This document shows positions 1 to 8,035 of a stretch of 19,169 nucleotides of DNA, one piece after another. The notes beneath the pieces were generated by a model. It saw only the letters and a program-made list of their open reading frames with translations. It did no database searches and had not been told where the DNA came from. Position numbers and translations under genes: made by a program. The stretch comes from BS750m-G4 sp964472195. Lineage in GTDB: Bacteria; Bacteroidota; Ignavibacteria; Tepidaquicellales; Tepidaquicellaceae. How positions within the stretch are numbered: position 1 is the stretch's first letter; the number at the start of each line of letters is the position of its first letter. The DNA lies in assembly GCA_964472195.1 (NCBI GenBank), contig CAYYJH010000056.1, positions 1 to 19,169 on the forward strand, written 5' to 3'.

Positions 1-152
1 TTAATAAATTGTACTCATTACATTTTTATAATGGATACAAATATATAAAAATTATATTCTCTGTGCAAGTATATTTTTAATATTTTTCTTATTGAAATTG
101 AATATTGAATACTCAATAATTATTTTACAATTGTCTTCAAATAAAAAAACTT

Positions 153-2099
153 ATGCCGGAAAGTATCAGGCAGTTAGCAGCTGTTATGTTTACTGATATG
201 GTTGGTTTCACCGCTCTGATGCAAAAGAATGAAACCAAAGCCAGGGAAGATAGAGATAGACATCGAAAAATCTTAGAGAAGTATATTTTTGAACATTTAG
301 GAAAAATTCTTCAATATTATGGAGATGGAACTCTCAGCATATTTGGAAGTGCAATAGAAGCAGTTAACTGTGCAATAAAAATACAAACTGATCTCCAGAA
401 AGAACCAAAGATACCACTAAGAATAGGAATACATCTTGGCGATATAGTCTACGAAGATGATGGTGCATACGGGGATGGATTGAACATTGCATCAAGAATA
501 GAATCCTTATCAGTCCCGGGAGCAGTTTTAATTTCAGATAGAGTTTACGATGAAATAAAAAACCAGCCCTCCCTCAAGTCAAAGTCATTGGGAAAGTTTG
601 AACTAAAAAATGTAAATCGTTTAGTTGAAATATATGCTTTGATAAACAAAGGATTGACAATTCCAAAGCCCGAAGAGATTCAAGGAAAGGGTAAAGCGGA
701 GACCAAGAGTATTGCTGTGCTTCCTTTTATTAACATGAGTGCTGATCCTGAGAATGAATATTTCAGTGATGGTATTTCTGAAGAATTAATAAATGCTTTA
801 ACAAGAGTTAAAGGATTACTGGTCACATCCAGAACATCATCGTTTGCTTTTAAAGGTAAAAGTCATGATATAAGGGAAATAGGTTCGCAGCTCGATGTAG
901 GCACTATTCTTGAGGGAAGTGTAAGGAAAGCGGGTAATAAAGTTCGGATTACCGCCCAACTCATCAGTACGTCCGATGGTTATCATTTTTGGTCAGAGGT
1001 GTACGACAGAGAGTTGAAAGATATTTTCAATGTTCAGGATGAAATTTCCAGAATCATTGCTAATAAGCTGAGGGATGACTTGGGAGGTGAAATTACAGCC
1101 GAATCATTAGTAAAATCCAGGACAAATAATTTGGAAGCATACAACCTTCTTTTAAAGGGAAAGTTTTACTTTCACAAATGGTCACCCCCCGATGTATTTA
1201 AAGCATTAGAATTTTTCAACAAAGCATCGAAAAAAGCTCCAGATTACTCACTCCCTTATACATGGATAGCAGGATGTTATTCCTTTTTAGGAGCTATTGG
1301 ATATTTGCCTCCTCAGGAAGCGTACCCGAAAGCAAAAGAATATGCGTTGAAGTCATTAGAAATTGATGTTAATTTACCGGAAGCACATCTTTCAATTGGC
1401 TTGGTAAAACTTTTTTTTGAATGGGATTGGATAGGAGTAAAGAAATCTTTACAAAAAGCGATAGAGTTAAATCCGAGTTATGCTGGTGCACATCAATTTT
1501 ATGCAATTTATCTAAAACTGATAGATAAAACAGAAGATGCTGTAAGGGAAGCAGAATTAGCTCATTTTCTTGATCCACTATCAGCTCCAATCTGTGATTG
1601 TTTGGGGGATATTTATTTTCATGTAGGTCGTTTTGATCTTGCAATCGAACAATATAACAAAACTCTTGAGCTAGATCCAAATTTTGGAAATGCTTATTAT
1701 GGATTAGGTTGGACTTATTGGGAGAAGGGGGAGCGGGAGAAAGCGCTTGAAATTTTCGAGAGAATTCAGAAAATACCAGGGAGCGAATTGTGGGGATTAT
1801 CATTTTTAAGCTTTGCTTATGCAAGAATGGGTAATGAAAAGAAAGCAAGAAAGTGTCTTGAAAAATTAGAGAAGGTGAAACAATACGAAAAAAAAGTTGC
1901 ATGCGATATATTTTTTGCAATTATTAATGCCGGTCTAAAAGAATATGATAAGGTTTTTTACTATTTAGAGAGAGCATATAATGAAAGACATGGGGGATTG
2001 ATTTTCATAAAGAACAGACCATGGAAAGGGATACATAAAGATCCTCGTTTCAAAACATTAATGAATAAAATAGGCTTACCACTTAAAATTCCTAATTAA
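153..2099 (+). CDS. Class III nucleotide cyclase / TolB_N-like / TPR protein
   Basis: The N-terminal ~165 residues form a class III adenylate/guanylate cyclase domain. Metal-binding aspartates are D15 (in FTDMVGFT) and D58 (in YYGDG), and the transition-state pair N111/R115 (in LNIASR) is present. A segment at about 185-310 (starting SIAVLPF, with the FSDGISEEL motif) resembles the TolB N-terminal/FlgO-like domain. The remainder, about 325-640, is helical with several TPR units (for example around the motifs AIELNPSYAGAHQFYAIY and LELDPNFGNAYYGLGWTY). No signal peptide or membrane segment is visible, so it is probably cytoplasmic. This domain order is common in FCB bacteria and some proteobacteria; what it senses is unknown. 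The positions that normally select adenine (Lys four residues before the second metal Asp, Asp seven before the Asn) read Q54 and G104 by eye, so the substrate is uncertain. No Shine-Dalgarno precedes the ATG. Confidence 0.9.
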   Translation: MPESIRQLAAVMFTDMVGFTALMQKNETKAREDRDRHRKILEKYIFEHLGKILQYYGDGTLSIFGSAIEAVNCAIKIQTDLQKEPKIPLRIGIHLGDIVYEDDGAYGDGLNIASRIESLSVPGAVLISDRVYDEIKNQPSLKSKSLGKFELKNVNRLVEIYALINKGLTIPKPEEIQGKGKAETKSIAVLPFINMSADPENEYFSDGISEELINALTRVKGLLVTSRTSSFAFKGKSHDIREIGSQLDVGTILEGSVRKAGNKVRITAQLISTSDGYHFWSEVYDRELKDIFNVQDEISRIIANKLRDDLGGEITAESLVKSRTNNLEAYNLLLKGKFYFHKWSPPDVFKALEFFNKASKKAPDYSLPYTWIAGCYSFLGAIGYLPPQEAYPKAKEYALKSLEIDVNLPEAHLSIGLVKLFFEWDWIGVKKSLQKAIELNPSYAGAHQFYAIYLKLIDKTEDAVREAELAHFLDPLSAPICDCLGDIYFHVGRFDLAIEQYNKTLELDPNFGNAYYGLGWTYWEKGEREKALEIFERIQKIPGSELWGLSFLSFAYARMGNEKKARKCLEKLEKVKQYEKKVACDIFFAIINAGLKEYDKVFYYLERAYNERHGGLIFIKNRPWKGIHKDPRFKTLMNKIGLPLKIPN

Positions 2100-2154
2100 T
2101 GTATCTTAACAGTAAAAATCTCTTATAAAAATTACATTAGGAATGAAGTGGTTG

Positions 2155-2178
2155 TCTCATTATCATTCGATAGTGAGA
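2155..2178 (+). other. Intergenic hairpin between cyclase and transglutaminase genes
   Basis: A 10-bp stem is formed by TCTCATTATC (2155-2164) and GATAGTGAGA (2169-2178), with a 4-nt ATTC loop and one G.U wobble in RNA. It lies 55 nt after one stop codon and 46 nt before the next start. The following bases are AT-rich but not a clean U tract, so it may be a weak terminator, an mRNA 3'-end stabiliser or a 5'-leader element. Confidence 0.5.
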
Positions 2179-2212
2179 TTAATAATTATTTAATAAATAT
2201 TTTATTTACAAA

Positions 2213-2217
2213 AGGAG
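2213..2217 (+). promoter_or_regulatory. Shine-Dalgarno sequence of the transglutaminase gene
   Basis: AGGAG sits 6 nt before the ATG at 2224. It is the strongest ribosome binding site in the window, where most genes have none. It fixes this start and argues against the overlapping reading frame that begins at 2148. Confidence 0.7.
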
Positions 2218-2223
2218 TTCACA

Positions 2224-3819
2224 ATGCATTTACGAAGTTTCTTATTTCTATTATTAATTATAACCATTCCGGTTTTATCATTTGCATATCCAGGGAAAGT
2301 AATAGATTCATTTCCTGCCCCGGGGGGATTCTGTACCGGTATGACCTTTGAGGAAAATCATTTATGGGTGGCAGATTACAAAGCCGATAAGTTGTATATG
2401 CTTGATATTGAAACAGGTGAAATTAAAAGAAGCATTCCATCACCTGGATTTTGGCCTAAAGGACTGGCTTGGGATGGTGAATTTCTTTGGAATGTAGATG
2501 GTCAGCAGAAAATGATATTTCAGATTAATCCAAAGGATGGTACTATTTTAAGAGCAATTTATTCACCTTCTGATTATCCGGCTGGTTTAACCTGGGATGG
2601 TGAAACCTTATGGCTAAGTGATTATAAAAAGAAGGAAGTTATGAAACTTGATCTCAATGACGGAACTGCTATTAAAAAATATACAGCACCTTCAAGATAT
2701 CCTCAGGGATTGACGTATGACGGAACATATATATGGTGTGCAGATAGGAGGAGCGATGAAATATATATGATAGATCCTTCAAATGGTGAGGTAATAAATA
2801 TACTGAAATCTCCAGCCCCGTATCCAAGAGGTTTAGCTTATGATGGAAAGTATTTATGGAACGTAGATTATCAGGCAGATTCTATTTACAAATTAGTTCG
2901 ACAGGATGATGAAAAGTATGTTCTGAACGAAACTAGAAATACGAATGTAACTTTAACACATGAAGTTAAGGTGTACGGAAATGGAAAGCTAAAAGATCTG
3001 AGTGTCTACATTGCAATACCCGAAAACATGCCTCAACAAAAAATACTTTCGCTTGAGTTTTCTCCAAAGAAATATAAAACGGAAAAAGATAAATGGGATC
3101 AACAAATAGCCGTTTTTAACTATAAAAATATCCCAACCGAGACCACTACGGAATCGATTATGGAAGTAGAGGCTGAGATTTCTGAGATTCGTTATTTTAT
3201 TTTTCCAGACAAATGCGGGACATTGGATGATATTCCTGAAAACATCCAATCTATTTATACAGCGAATGGTAGTAAATATATGTTAGACGATGAGTATATT
3301 CAGAAACGGGTTAAGGAAATTGTAGGTAATGAAAAAAATCCATACTGGATTGCACGGAAGATTTTTGATTTTGTTCGCAATACTCTCGAGTATAAGTTAG
3401 AAGGAGGATGGAATAATGCTCCTTTCGTTCTTCAGCGTGGAACTGGGTCATGCTCCGAGTATACGTTTAGTTTTATTGCATTGTGCAGAGCTGCTGGTCT
3501 GCCCGCACGCTATGTGGGAGCAATAGTCGTTCGTGGAGATGATGCAAGCTTAGATGATGTCTTCCACAGGTGGCCCGAAGTGTATTTACCGAATTACGGC
3601 TGGATACCCATTGATCCACAGGGAGGTGATAAACCGCTCCCGAGAAACAGGGCAATGAACATAGGTAATCTGTCTAATCGGTTTTTAATTACTACACAGG
3701 GTGGCGGAGATTCTGAATATCTTGGCTGGTATTATAATCACAATGAAGAATACCGAACAGAACCTCAGGTACAGGTGAATGTGGAGGCATTTGGGGAGTG
3801 GGAACCGATTGAAGAGTAA
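2224..3819 (+). CDS. Secreted propeller-repeat / transglutaminase-like protein
   Basis: A 531-residue exported protein. Residues 1-22 form a signal peptide (hydrophobic LFLLLIITIPVLSFA). Residues ~24-235 contain five repeats of about 41 residues, each with a P-x-GL-x-DG-x-x-LW-x-D core, typical of an NHL/YVTN-like beta-propeller. A beta-rich linker follows, then a transglutaminase-like (papain-fold) domain from about 350. The catalytic triad is visible: C410 in GTGSCSEY, H448 in VFHRWPEVYLP, and D464 in GWIPIDPQ. Such domains act as cysteine proteases/amidases or crosslinking enzymes, usually periplasmic or extracellular. The propeller probably binds a partner or substrate. Five repeats is fewer than the usual six to eight blades; the first or last blade may be completed by sequence not recognised here. 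The strong AGGAG and separate upstream hairpin suggest its own transcript. Confidence 0.85.
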   Translation: MHLRSFLFLLLIITIPVLSFAYPGKVIDSFPAPGGFCTGMTFEENHLWVADYKADKLYMLDIETGEIKRSIPSPGFWPKGLAWDGEFLWNVDGQQKMIFQINPKDGTILRAIYSPSDYPAGLTWDGETLWLSDYKKKEVMKLDLNDGTAIKKYTAPSRYPQGLTYDGTYIWCADRRSDEIYMIDPSNGEVINILKSPAPYPRGLAYDGKYLWNVDYQADSIYKLVRQDDEKYVLNETRNTNVTLTHEVKVYGNGKLKDLSVYIAIPENMPQQKILSLEFSPKKYKTEKDKWDQQIAVFNYKNIPTETTTESIMEVEAEISEIRYFIFPDKCGTLDDIPENIQSIYTANGSKYMLDDEYIQKRVKEIVGNEKNPYWIARKIFDFVRNTLEYKLEGGWNNAPFVLQRGTGSCSEYTFSFIALCRAAGLPARYVGAIVVRGDDASLDDVFHRWPEVYLPNYGWIPIDPQGGDKPLPRNRAMNIGNLSNRFLITTQGGGDSEYLGWYYNHNEEYRTEPQVQVNVEAFGEWEPIEE

Positions 3820-3884
3820 ATCGTAAATGAAAATAATTTATCAACACTGTATAACTACAATAAAAATTTTTTCTCTCAATTTTT

Positions 3885-4439
3885 ATGAAGAAAGTTTCCT
3901 TTCCTGTAGACAAACAAAAATGGCATCCAAGTTTGATACCCGGTGCTATAGTGCTAATCTCTTCATACAATTCTGAAAAAGAGCTCAACATTGCTCCGAA
4001 AAGCTGGATACAAATGGTTTCGTTTGAACCTTCGATACTAATGTTCTCAGGTACAAAAGGAAACATAACAGAAAACAATATTCTAAAAACAAAGTGTTTT
4101 GGAGTGAACATAGTAGATTCTTCATTAGCAGCTAGGACGTATGAATGAATTAAGTGGAAGGGGAAAGAAAGAATTCAGAAAGCTGGCTTCACTTTATGTG
4201 ATGCTACTAAGATCGAAGCATCAGTGGTTAAAGAATGCAAAGCTCATCTTAAATGCCGTTTGTATGACACAATGGAGATAGGAAGTGGGTTTGTAATCTT
4301 TGGAGAGATTGTTGCTGCTTCGATATGGGAAGATATCTTAAGTGCTGAAAAGGAGAAGGAGTATTCTCTTTTAGATCAGATTGTATTTCTCGAAGATAAT
4401 GTCTTCGCAAGAATAAATAAGATTTCGAGACTGAAATAA
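3885..4439 (+). pseudogene. Flavin reductase-like protein, interrupted by in-frame TGA
   Basis: The two halves, 3885-4145 and 4149-4439, are in the same frame and are separated only by TGA at 4146-4148. Read together they give about 185 codons, a normal length for the flavin reductase-like (FMN-binding split barrel) family. The first half carries NIAPKSWIQMVSFEP and FSGTKGNITENNI, the flavin-contacting part of that family. The second half continues the fold through KAGFTL, ECKAHLKCRLYD and GSGFVIFGEIVAASIW. Such proteins bind FMN and reduce flavins or act as flavoredoxins in the cytoplasm. The intact frame on both sides, without other damage, points to a single nonsense change, a sequencing error (TGC, TGT or TGG read as TGA) or recoding. 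TGA is used as a genuine stop elsewhere in the window (recF and the DUF1232 gene). No Shine-Dalgarno precedes the ATG. Confidence 0.75.
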
Positions 4440-4509
4440 TGTGATTAGTACCTTCTGCTTTTCCTTTTTCAATTAGATTTTTTAAGATCGAATGATAGGA
4501 ACATTTTAT

Positions 4510-4517
4510 TATGTTTG
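4510..4517 (+). promoter_or_regulatory. Candidate Bacteroidota-type -7 promoter element
   Basis: TATGTTTG matches the Bacteroidota TAnnTTTG consensus exactly and lies 31 nt before the ATG at 4549. No convincing TTTG -33 element is found about 20 nt upstream, so this is tentative. Confidence 0.35.
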
Positions 4518-4548
4518 TATATATAATCTTTAAATAAAAACTTACAGA

Positions 4549-5055
4549 ATGAAATACTTAATCATAATTATAATTTTTCAATCGTGCAGTATTAATTTTG
4601 ATACTGAAGGGACCTCATTTAATCTATCCGGCGATGACATCAGGCAGGAAATAATTGATACTGTAAGGGAAATTGCTAATGAGAATATATTAATGAGTGT
4701 TGGCGTTGGTATAGCCGGAATAAAAACCCCTCAGTTCGAGAGATTTGAATACTTGTTTACGAATGCGACGGAAAGTGAATTAATTGAATTAATGGATTAT
4801 CCAAATGGTGTTGTAAAAGGATATACATTTTGGGCTTTGGCTAAGATGAGGTCAGACAGTTTAGAATGCATTATTGAAAATCACATCGGCGATACAGATA
4901 CCATTATATCACAATCGGGATGTTTGATGTTTTCTTATCCAGTTATTGATTTTATGATTGAAGTAGTTACACCAGGTCTAGTTGATATTGATTGCATGAA
5001 ATTCAGCGAAGATAAATTAGAAAGACTAAGAAAATTAAGAAACAGTTATTATTAG
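4549..5055 (+). CDS. Hypothetical exported protein/possible lipoprotein, HEAT-like
   Basis: A 168-residue protein that begins with a very short isoleucine-rich hydrophobic stretch followed by QSC. C13 could be a lipidated cysteine, although the lipobox (FQSC) is not canonical. The middle (around residues 80-125) contains helical elements with the pattern YPNGVVKGYTFWAL followed by a DT...QSGC motif. That resembles HEAT-like repeat proteins often seen as lipoproteins in Bacteroidota. No catalytic motif is visible and the function is unknown. It is preceded by a candidate TAnnTTTG element and separated by 142 nt from the next gene, so it is probably a monocistronic unit. The real start could only be this ATG or a later one that removes the hydrophobic segment. 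Confidence 0.7.
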   Translation: MKYLIIIIIFQSCSINFDTEGTSFNLSGDDIRQEIIDTVREIANENILMSVGVGIAGIKTPQFERFEYLFTNATESELIELMDYPNGVVKGYTFWALAKMRSDSLECIIENHIGDTDTIISQSGCLMFSYPVIDFMIEVVTPGLVDIDCMKFSEDKLERLRKLRNSYY

Positions 5056-5197
5056 CATCCGAAAGAGAAAATTATTTCAATACAAACACACCTTCTTTTC
5101 AAATTCATCAATATTGTATCATTTCTTTGATTTTATAATGTTCTTACGAATTGAATAAAAAGTGAAATTATGATATATTAAACGCAAACAAAGTGTT

Positions 5198-5617
5198 ATG
5201 AATAATGATAATAAAATAACCGAAGCTGAAATTCTTGAGGAGATTGAAGAAGAATCAACTAAAGCAGGTCCTCAGACATTAGACGAGGTAATTCTAAAAG
5301 AAGAGAGAATAAAAGAAAAATCGAAGAAACTCGAACCCGGAAGATTTCAGAAATTATTTAATCAGATAAAACTTGCTTTGGAGATGGTTAAGGATTTTAA
5401 AGCAAGACTTTACACTGATATACCATGGAGAACGATAGGTCTTTTATCGGTTGCTTTATTATATTTTTTAAATCCACTTGATATCATTCCTGATCTACTT
5501 CCGATTCTTGGTCTTACTGACGATGCAATTGCATTTGCAGCAATTTTCAAATCTGTTCAGGCTGATCTTAAAAATTACTGCAACTGGAAAGGTTATGATC
5601 CGGAGGATTTTTTTTGA
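5198..5617 (+). CDS. DUF1232 (YkvA-like) membrane protein
   Basis: A 139-residue protein. Residues 1-60 are highly charged, rich in Glu and Lys. Residues ~75-130 form the DUF1232 domain, recognised from the hydrophobic segment ending LLYFLNPLDIIPDLLPILG and the following TDDA, the usual NPxDxIPDxxPxxGxxDD signature. DUF1232 proteins are small membrane-associated proteins of unknown function. The gene ends with TGA directly after a run of eight T, a place where sequencing slippage could alter the last residues. It is 49 nt upstream of the YmdB-type gene and may share its transcript. Confidence 0.85.
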   Translation: MNNDNKITEAEILEEIEEESTKAGPQTLDEVILKEERIKEKSKKLEPGRFQKLFNQIKLALEMVKDFKARLYTDIPWRTIGLLSVALLYFLNPLDIIPDLLPILGLTDDAIAFAAIFKSVQADLKNYCNWKGYDPEDFF

Positions 5618-5654
5618 TTTTATAATGAGTAGTATTTATTTATAAATTATTGTT

Positions 5655-5660
5655 AAGGGA
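5655..5660 (+). promoter_or_regulatory. Shine-Dalgarno supporting a TTG start
   Basis: AAGGGA ends 6 nt before the TTG at 5667. Together with the conserved N-terminus of the protein family, it supports TTG as the start of the phosphoesterase gene. Confidence 0.55.
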
Positions 5661-5666
5661 AAATAT

Positions 5667-6464
5667 TTGAAAGAAAATCTTAATGTTCTATTTGTTGGTG
5701 ATATAATTGGAGAGCCTGGGTATAATTTAACAAAATCTCTTCTTCCGAGTTTCATTTCTAAGTATAAAATAAATTTTGTCATAGCGAATGCTGAAAATAT
5801 TTCGGGCGGGATGGGGCTTCTTGAGAAAGACGCAAAGGATCTATTAGACCTCGACATTGATGTTCTTACGGGTGGAAACCATACGATGGATAAGCTTCAA
5901 GCTCACAGGTATATTAACCAGGCAGAAGATGTGTTAAGACCGATGAATTATCCCCGTGGTGCATACGGATTCGGATTTGGTGTTTATTCTGTGCCGGGCT
6001 TTGAGTGTAAAGTTGGTGTTGTAAATTTGCAGGGAAGAGTATTCATGAAAGCAATTGACTGTCCTTTCAGGAGTTTCGATTGGGGTTATGAAAAAATAAA
6101 AGAAAAGACAAATATAATTCTTGTCGATTTTCATGCCGAGGCTACATCAGAAAAAATTGCCTTCGCTTGGTATGCAGATGGAAGAGCAACCGCTGTGTTT
6201 GGAACACATACACATGTTCAGACAGCAGATAATCATTTACTGCCAGGAGGTACTGCATACATTACCGATATCGGAATGACAGGTCCATATGATTCTGTCA
6301 TTGGTATGAAGAAGGAGCAATCGATTAAACGGTTCGTTTATGCTACACCGCAAAAGCACCAGGTAGCTGAAGATGATCTAAGATTTGCAGCTGTTCATTG
6401 TGAGATTGATACCGAAACAGGCAAGGCTTTATCGATAAACAGAATATTTTATCCGGAATTTTAA
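5667..6464 (+). CDS. YmdB/TIGR00282-family metallophosphoesterase
   Basis: A 265-residue calcineurin-like phosphoesterase of the B. subtilis YmdB type, whose characterised members hydrolyse 2',3'- or 3',5'-cyclic nucleotides using a dinuclear metal centre. Metal ligands visible in order are D12 (VGDIIGEPG), E43 and N44 (NAENISGGMG), N71-H72 (GGNHTMDK), H156 (DFHAEATSEK), and H181/H183 (GTHTHVQTAD). Length and motif order match the family, so it should be active and cytoplasmic. The start is TTG with an AAGGGA site in front; it places VLFVGD at the N-terminus as in relatives. The gene is followed 17 nt later by the O-methyltransferase gene, probably in the same transcript. The E. coli gene named ymdB is unrelated, so no symbol is given. 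Confidence 0.92.
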   Translation: MKENLNVLFVGDIIGEPGYNLTKSLLPSFISKYKINFVIANAENISGGMGLLEKDAKDLLDLDIDVLTGGNHTMDKLQAHRYINQAEDVLRPMNYPRGAYGFGFGVYSVPGFECKVGVVNLQGRVFMKAIDCPFRSFDWGYEKIKEKTNIILVDFHAEATSEKIAFAWYADGRATAVFGTHTHVQTADNHLLPGGTAYITDIGMTGPYDSVIGMKKEQSIKRFVYATPQKHQVAEDDLRFAAVHCEIDTETGKALSINRIFYPEF

Positions 6465-6481
6465 CGACAAAAATTGTTCTT

Positions 6482-7144
6482 ATGAAAAAAATGAAAAGTG
6501 TTCCGTTGAACGATGAACTATATACTTACATTCTTGATAAGTTTGTACCCGAAGATACTGTGTTGGAAGAGTTAATTAAAGAAACAAAACAATCGGGATT
6601 TCCAATGATACAAATTGCACCCGAACAGGGGAGGTTTCTTTATCTAATATGTAAAATGGTCAACGCAAAATCTGCTCTCGAGATTGGAACACTTACGGGT
6701 TTCAGTGGAATTTTTATTGCAAGAGGACTTAGTAAAAACGGCAGGCTTACAACCATAGATATTAATCCGGAACATACCGAGCTTGCAAAAAAATTTTTTA
6801 AGAAAGCAGGTGTAGAGAATAAAATAAATACAGTAGTAGATAAAGGATTGAATTTTATGAAATCTGCTATCGAGGCATCAATGAAATATGATTTAATCTT
6901 TATCGATGCTGAAAAGATAAACTATCCGAATTATTTTGAGCTCGCATTTAATTTGTCTCATGAAGGAACAATTCTTGCATTTGATAATACAATAAAAAAC
7001 GGAAATGTTGTTAACGATCCGGGAGATGATGATAATCTCAGGGCAATTCAGAAGACAAATGACTTAATGTCTGGGGATAACAGAGTAGAATCACTCTTGC
7101 TGCCTATCGGTGATGGTATAACATTTGGCGTTGTAAAAAAATAA
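6482..7144 (+). CDS. SAM-dependent O-methyltransferase (family 3, catechol/caffeoyl type)
   Basis: A 220-residue class I methyltransferase of the PF01596 group. The SAM-binding motif is ALEIGTLTGFS (E67, G69, G73), with the end-of-strand acidic residue D93 in TTIDIN. The divalent-metal and catalytic positions of this family are present: D142 and K145 (FIDAEK), and D168-N169 (FDNTIKNG). It transfers a methyl group to a hydroxyl of a small, usually catechol-like, substrate; the natural substrate in bacteria is mostly unknown. The length is typical and no signal peptide is present, so it should be cytoplasmic. It begins 17 nt after the phosphoesterase stop codon, which suggests co-transcription, though no functional link between the two is apparent. 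Confidence 0.9.
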   Translation: MKKMKSVPLNDELYTYILDKFVPEDTVLEELIKETKQSGFPMIQIAPEQGRFLYLICKMVNAKSALEIGTLTGFSGIFIARGLSKNGRLTTIDINPEHTELAKKFFKKAGVENKINTVVDKGLNFMKSAIEASMKYDLIFIDAEKINYPNYFELAFNLSHEGTILAFDNTIKNGNVVNDPGDDDNLRAIQKTNDLMSGDNRVESLLLPIGDGITFGVVKK

Positions 7145-7219
7145 ATCTTTTATTAAAATGTTTCATTGATAAAATCTAAATTATAATTCTGTTTTTTTTA
7201 TAAATAAAAAATTAGCGAA

Positions 7220-7891
7220 ATGAAAATAAAAATTTTTATTACTTTGGTGTCATTGTACCTGACAGTATCTTTGGCATTTTTAAGCACAGGATGTGATGAA
7301 AGTTCTACAAAACCGGATACACTTACGGCAGATACTACTATTGATTCGAATGTTTTGGAATTTTATAATAGAGTCATAAATGAATACTTTGATGATAATT
7401 CAAGAAGTGCTATGAATTTATTAACTGGGGTGGTATTGGCAGAATCAGATGGAAGCAAAGACATTCAAATGAGAGATTCGAGTGGTATGAGATTAAATTT
7501 CTTTCTTAGGTCAGGAGATTTAGCTCTTAGAATTCCAGGTTATGAAACTGATTTTGGACAGTTTATTGCTTATGACAATATATCTGAATCGGAGTTCGAT
7601 ACTCTATCAAAGATAACAAATCTTGGTACTACGCTTGAACCTTCTGATTTTACAAGACAAAGTACAGAAGAGTATTCAAATCCAAAATATATTAAAACAC
7701 CTTTAACTCAAAATACAGTCTACTCATTTTATCTTATAGGTAAGAATCAATCTCAGGGTGTTACAGTTTATGGAATGCTGAGATTAAGGTCTGCCTATAT
7801 TTCAGGAAATGAGTTTCATTTAGCGGTAGATGTGAAAATCAATACTGCCGGACAAAATCAATTTAGGCGTATGACTATAACACAGAATTAA
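7220..7891 (+). CDS. Hypothetical lipoprotein
   Basis: A 223-residue protein with a basic start (MKIKIF), a hydrophobic core, and the lipobox-like STGC with candidate lipidated C25. A Thr/Ser/Asp-rich linker follows (residues ~28-43), then a globular part that alternates polar and hydrophobic residues, suggesting mostly beta structure. No family is recognised and no catalytic motif is visible. It is the last gene before the intrinsic terminator at 7926-7950 and starts 75 nt after the methyltransferase gene. By signal it should be anchored in the inner or outer membrane. Confidence 0.75.
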   Translation: MKIKIFITLVSLYLTVSLAFLSTGCDESSTKPDTLTADTTIDSNVLEFYNRVINEYFDDNSRSAMNLLTGVVLAESDGSKDIQMRDSSGMRLNFFLRSGDLALRIPGYETDFGQFIAYDNISESEFDTLSKITNLGTTLEPSDFTRQSTEEYSNPKYIKTPLTQNTVYSFYLIGKNQSQGVTVYGMLRLRSAYISGNEFHLAVDVKINTAGQNQFRRMTITQN

Positions 7892-7925
7892 GAATTAATA
7901 CTTTCAAAGAATTGTAGATTTAAAT

Positions 7926-7950
7926 AACCCGCTTTTTGCGGGTTTTTTTT
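7926..7950 (+). terminator. Intrinsic (rho-independent) terminator
   Basis: AACCCGC (7926-7932) pairs perfectly with GCGGGTT (7938-7944) around a TTTTT loop and is followed by a run of T to 7950. It stands 34 nt after the lipoprotein stop codon and ends that transcript. It is the clearest terminator in the window. Confidence 0.92.
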
Positions 7951-8035
7951 GTTTCTAATCGTTGTTTTTTATAATTAAGATTGTTATTATTACTTAGACA
8001 CTCGGAAACTGGTTGTATATAATTAATCATTAATT

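Noticed and set aside
1369..1920. 183-codon open frame on the - strand
   Set aside because: It lies entirely inside the TPR region of the cyclase gene, shows no family signature, and reads as an antisense shadow of that gene.
3838..3846. TTATCAACA, similar to a DnaA box
   Set aside because: It is a single site with a mismatch to TTATNCACA in an AT-rich gap. No second copy or cluster is seen, so an origin is not supported.
3692..4111. 139-codon open frame on the - strand across the transglutaminase and flavin reductase genes
   Set aside because: It overlaps two genes whose frames carry recognisable family motifs, and its own translation has none.
3885..4439. A frameshift splitting the flavin reductase gene
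   Set aside because: Both halves are in the same reading frame. Only a TGA codon separates them, so no insertion or deletion is needed.
153..6464. A cyclic-nucleotide signalling module formed by the cyclase and the YmdB-type phosphodiesterase
   Set aside because: They are about 3.6 kb apart with unrelated genes and independent transcripts between them. The shared chemistry alone is not enough.
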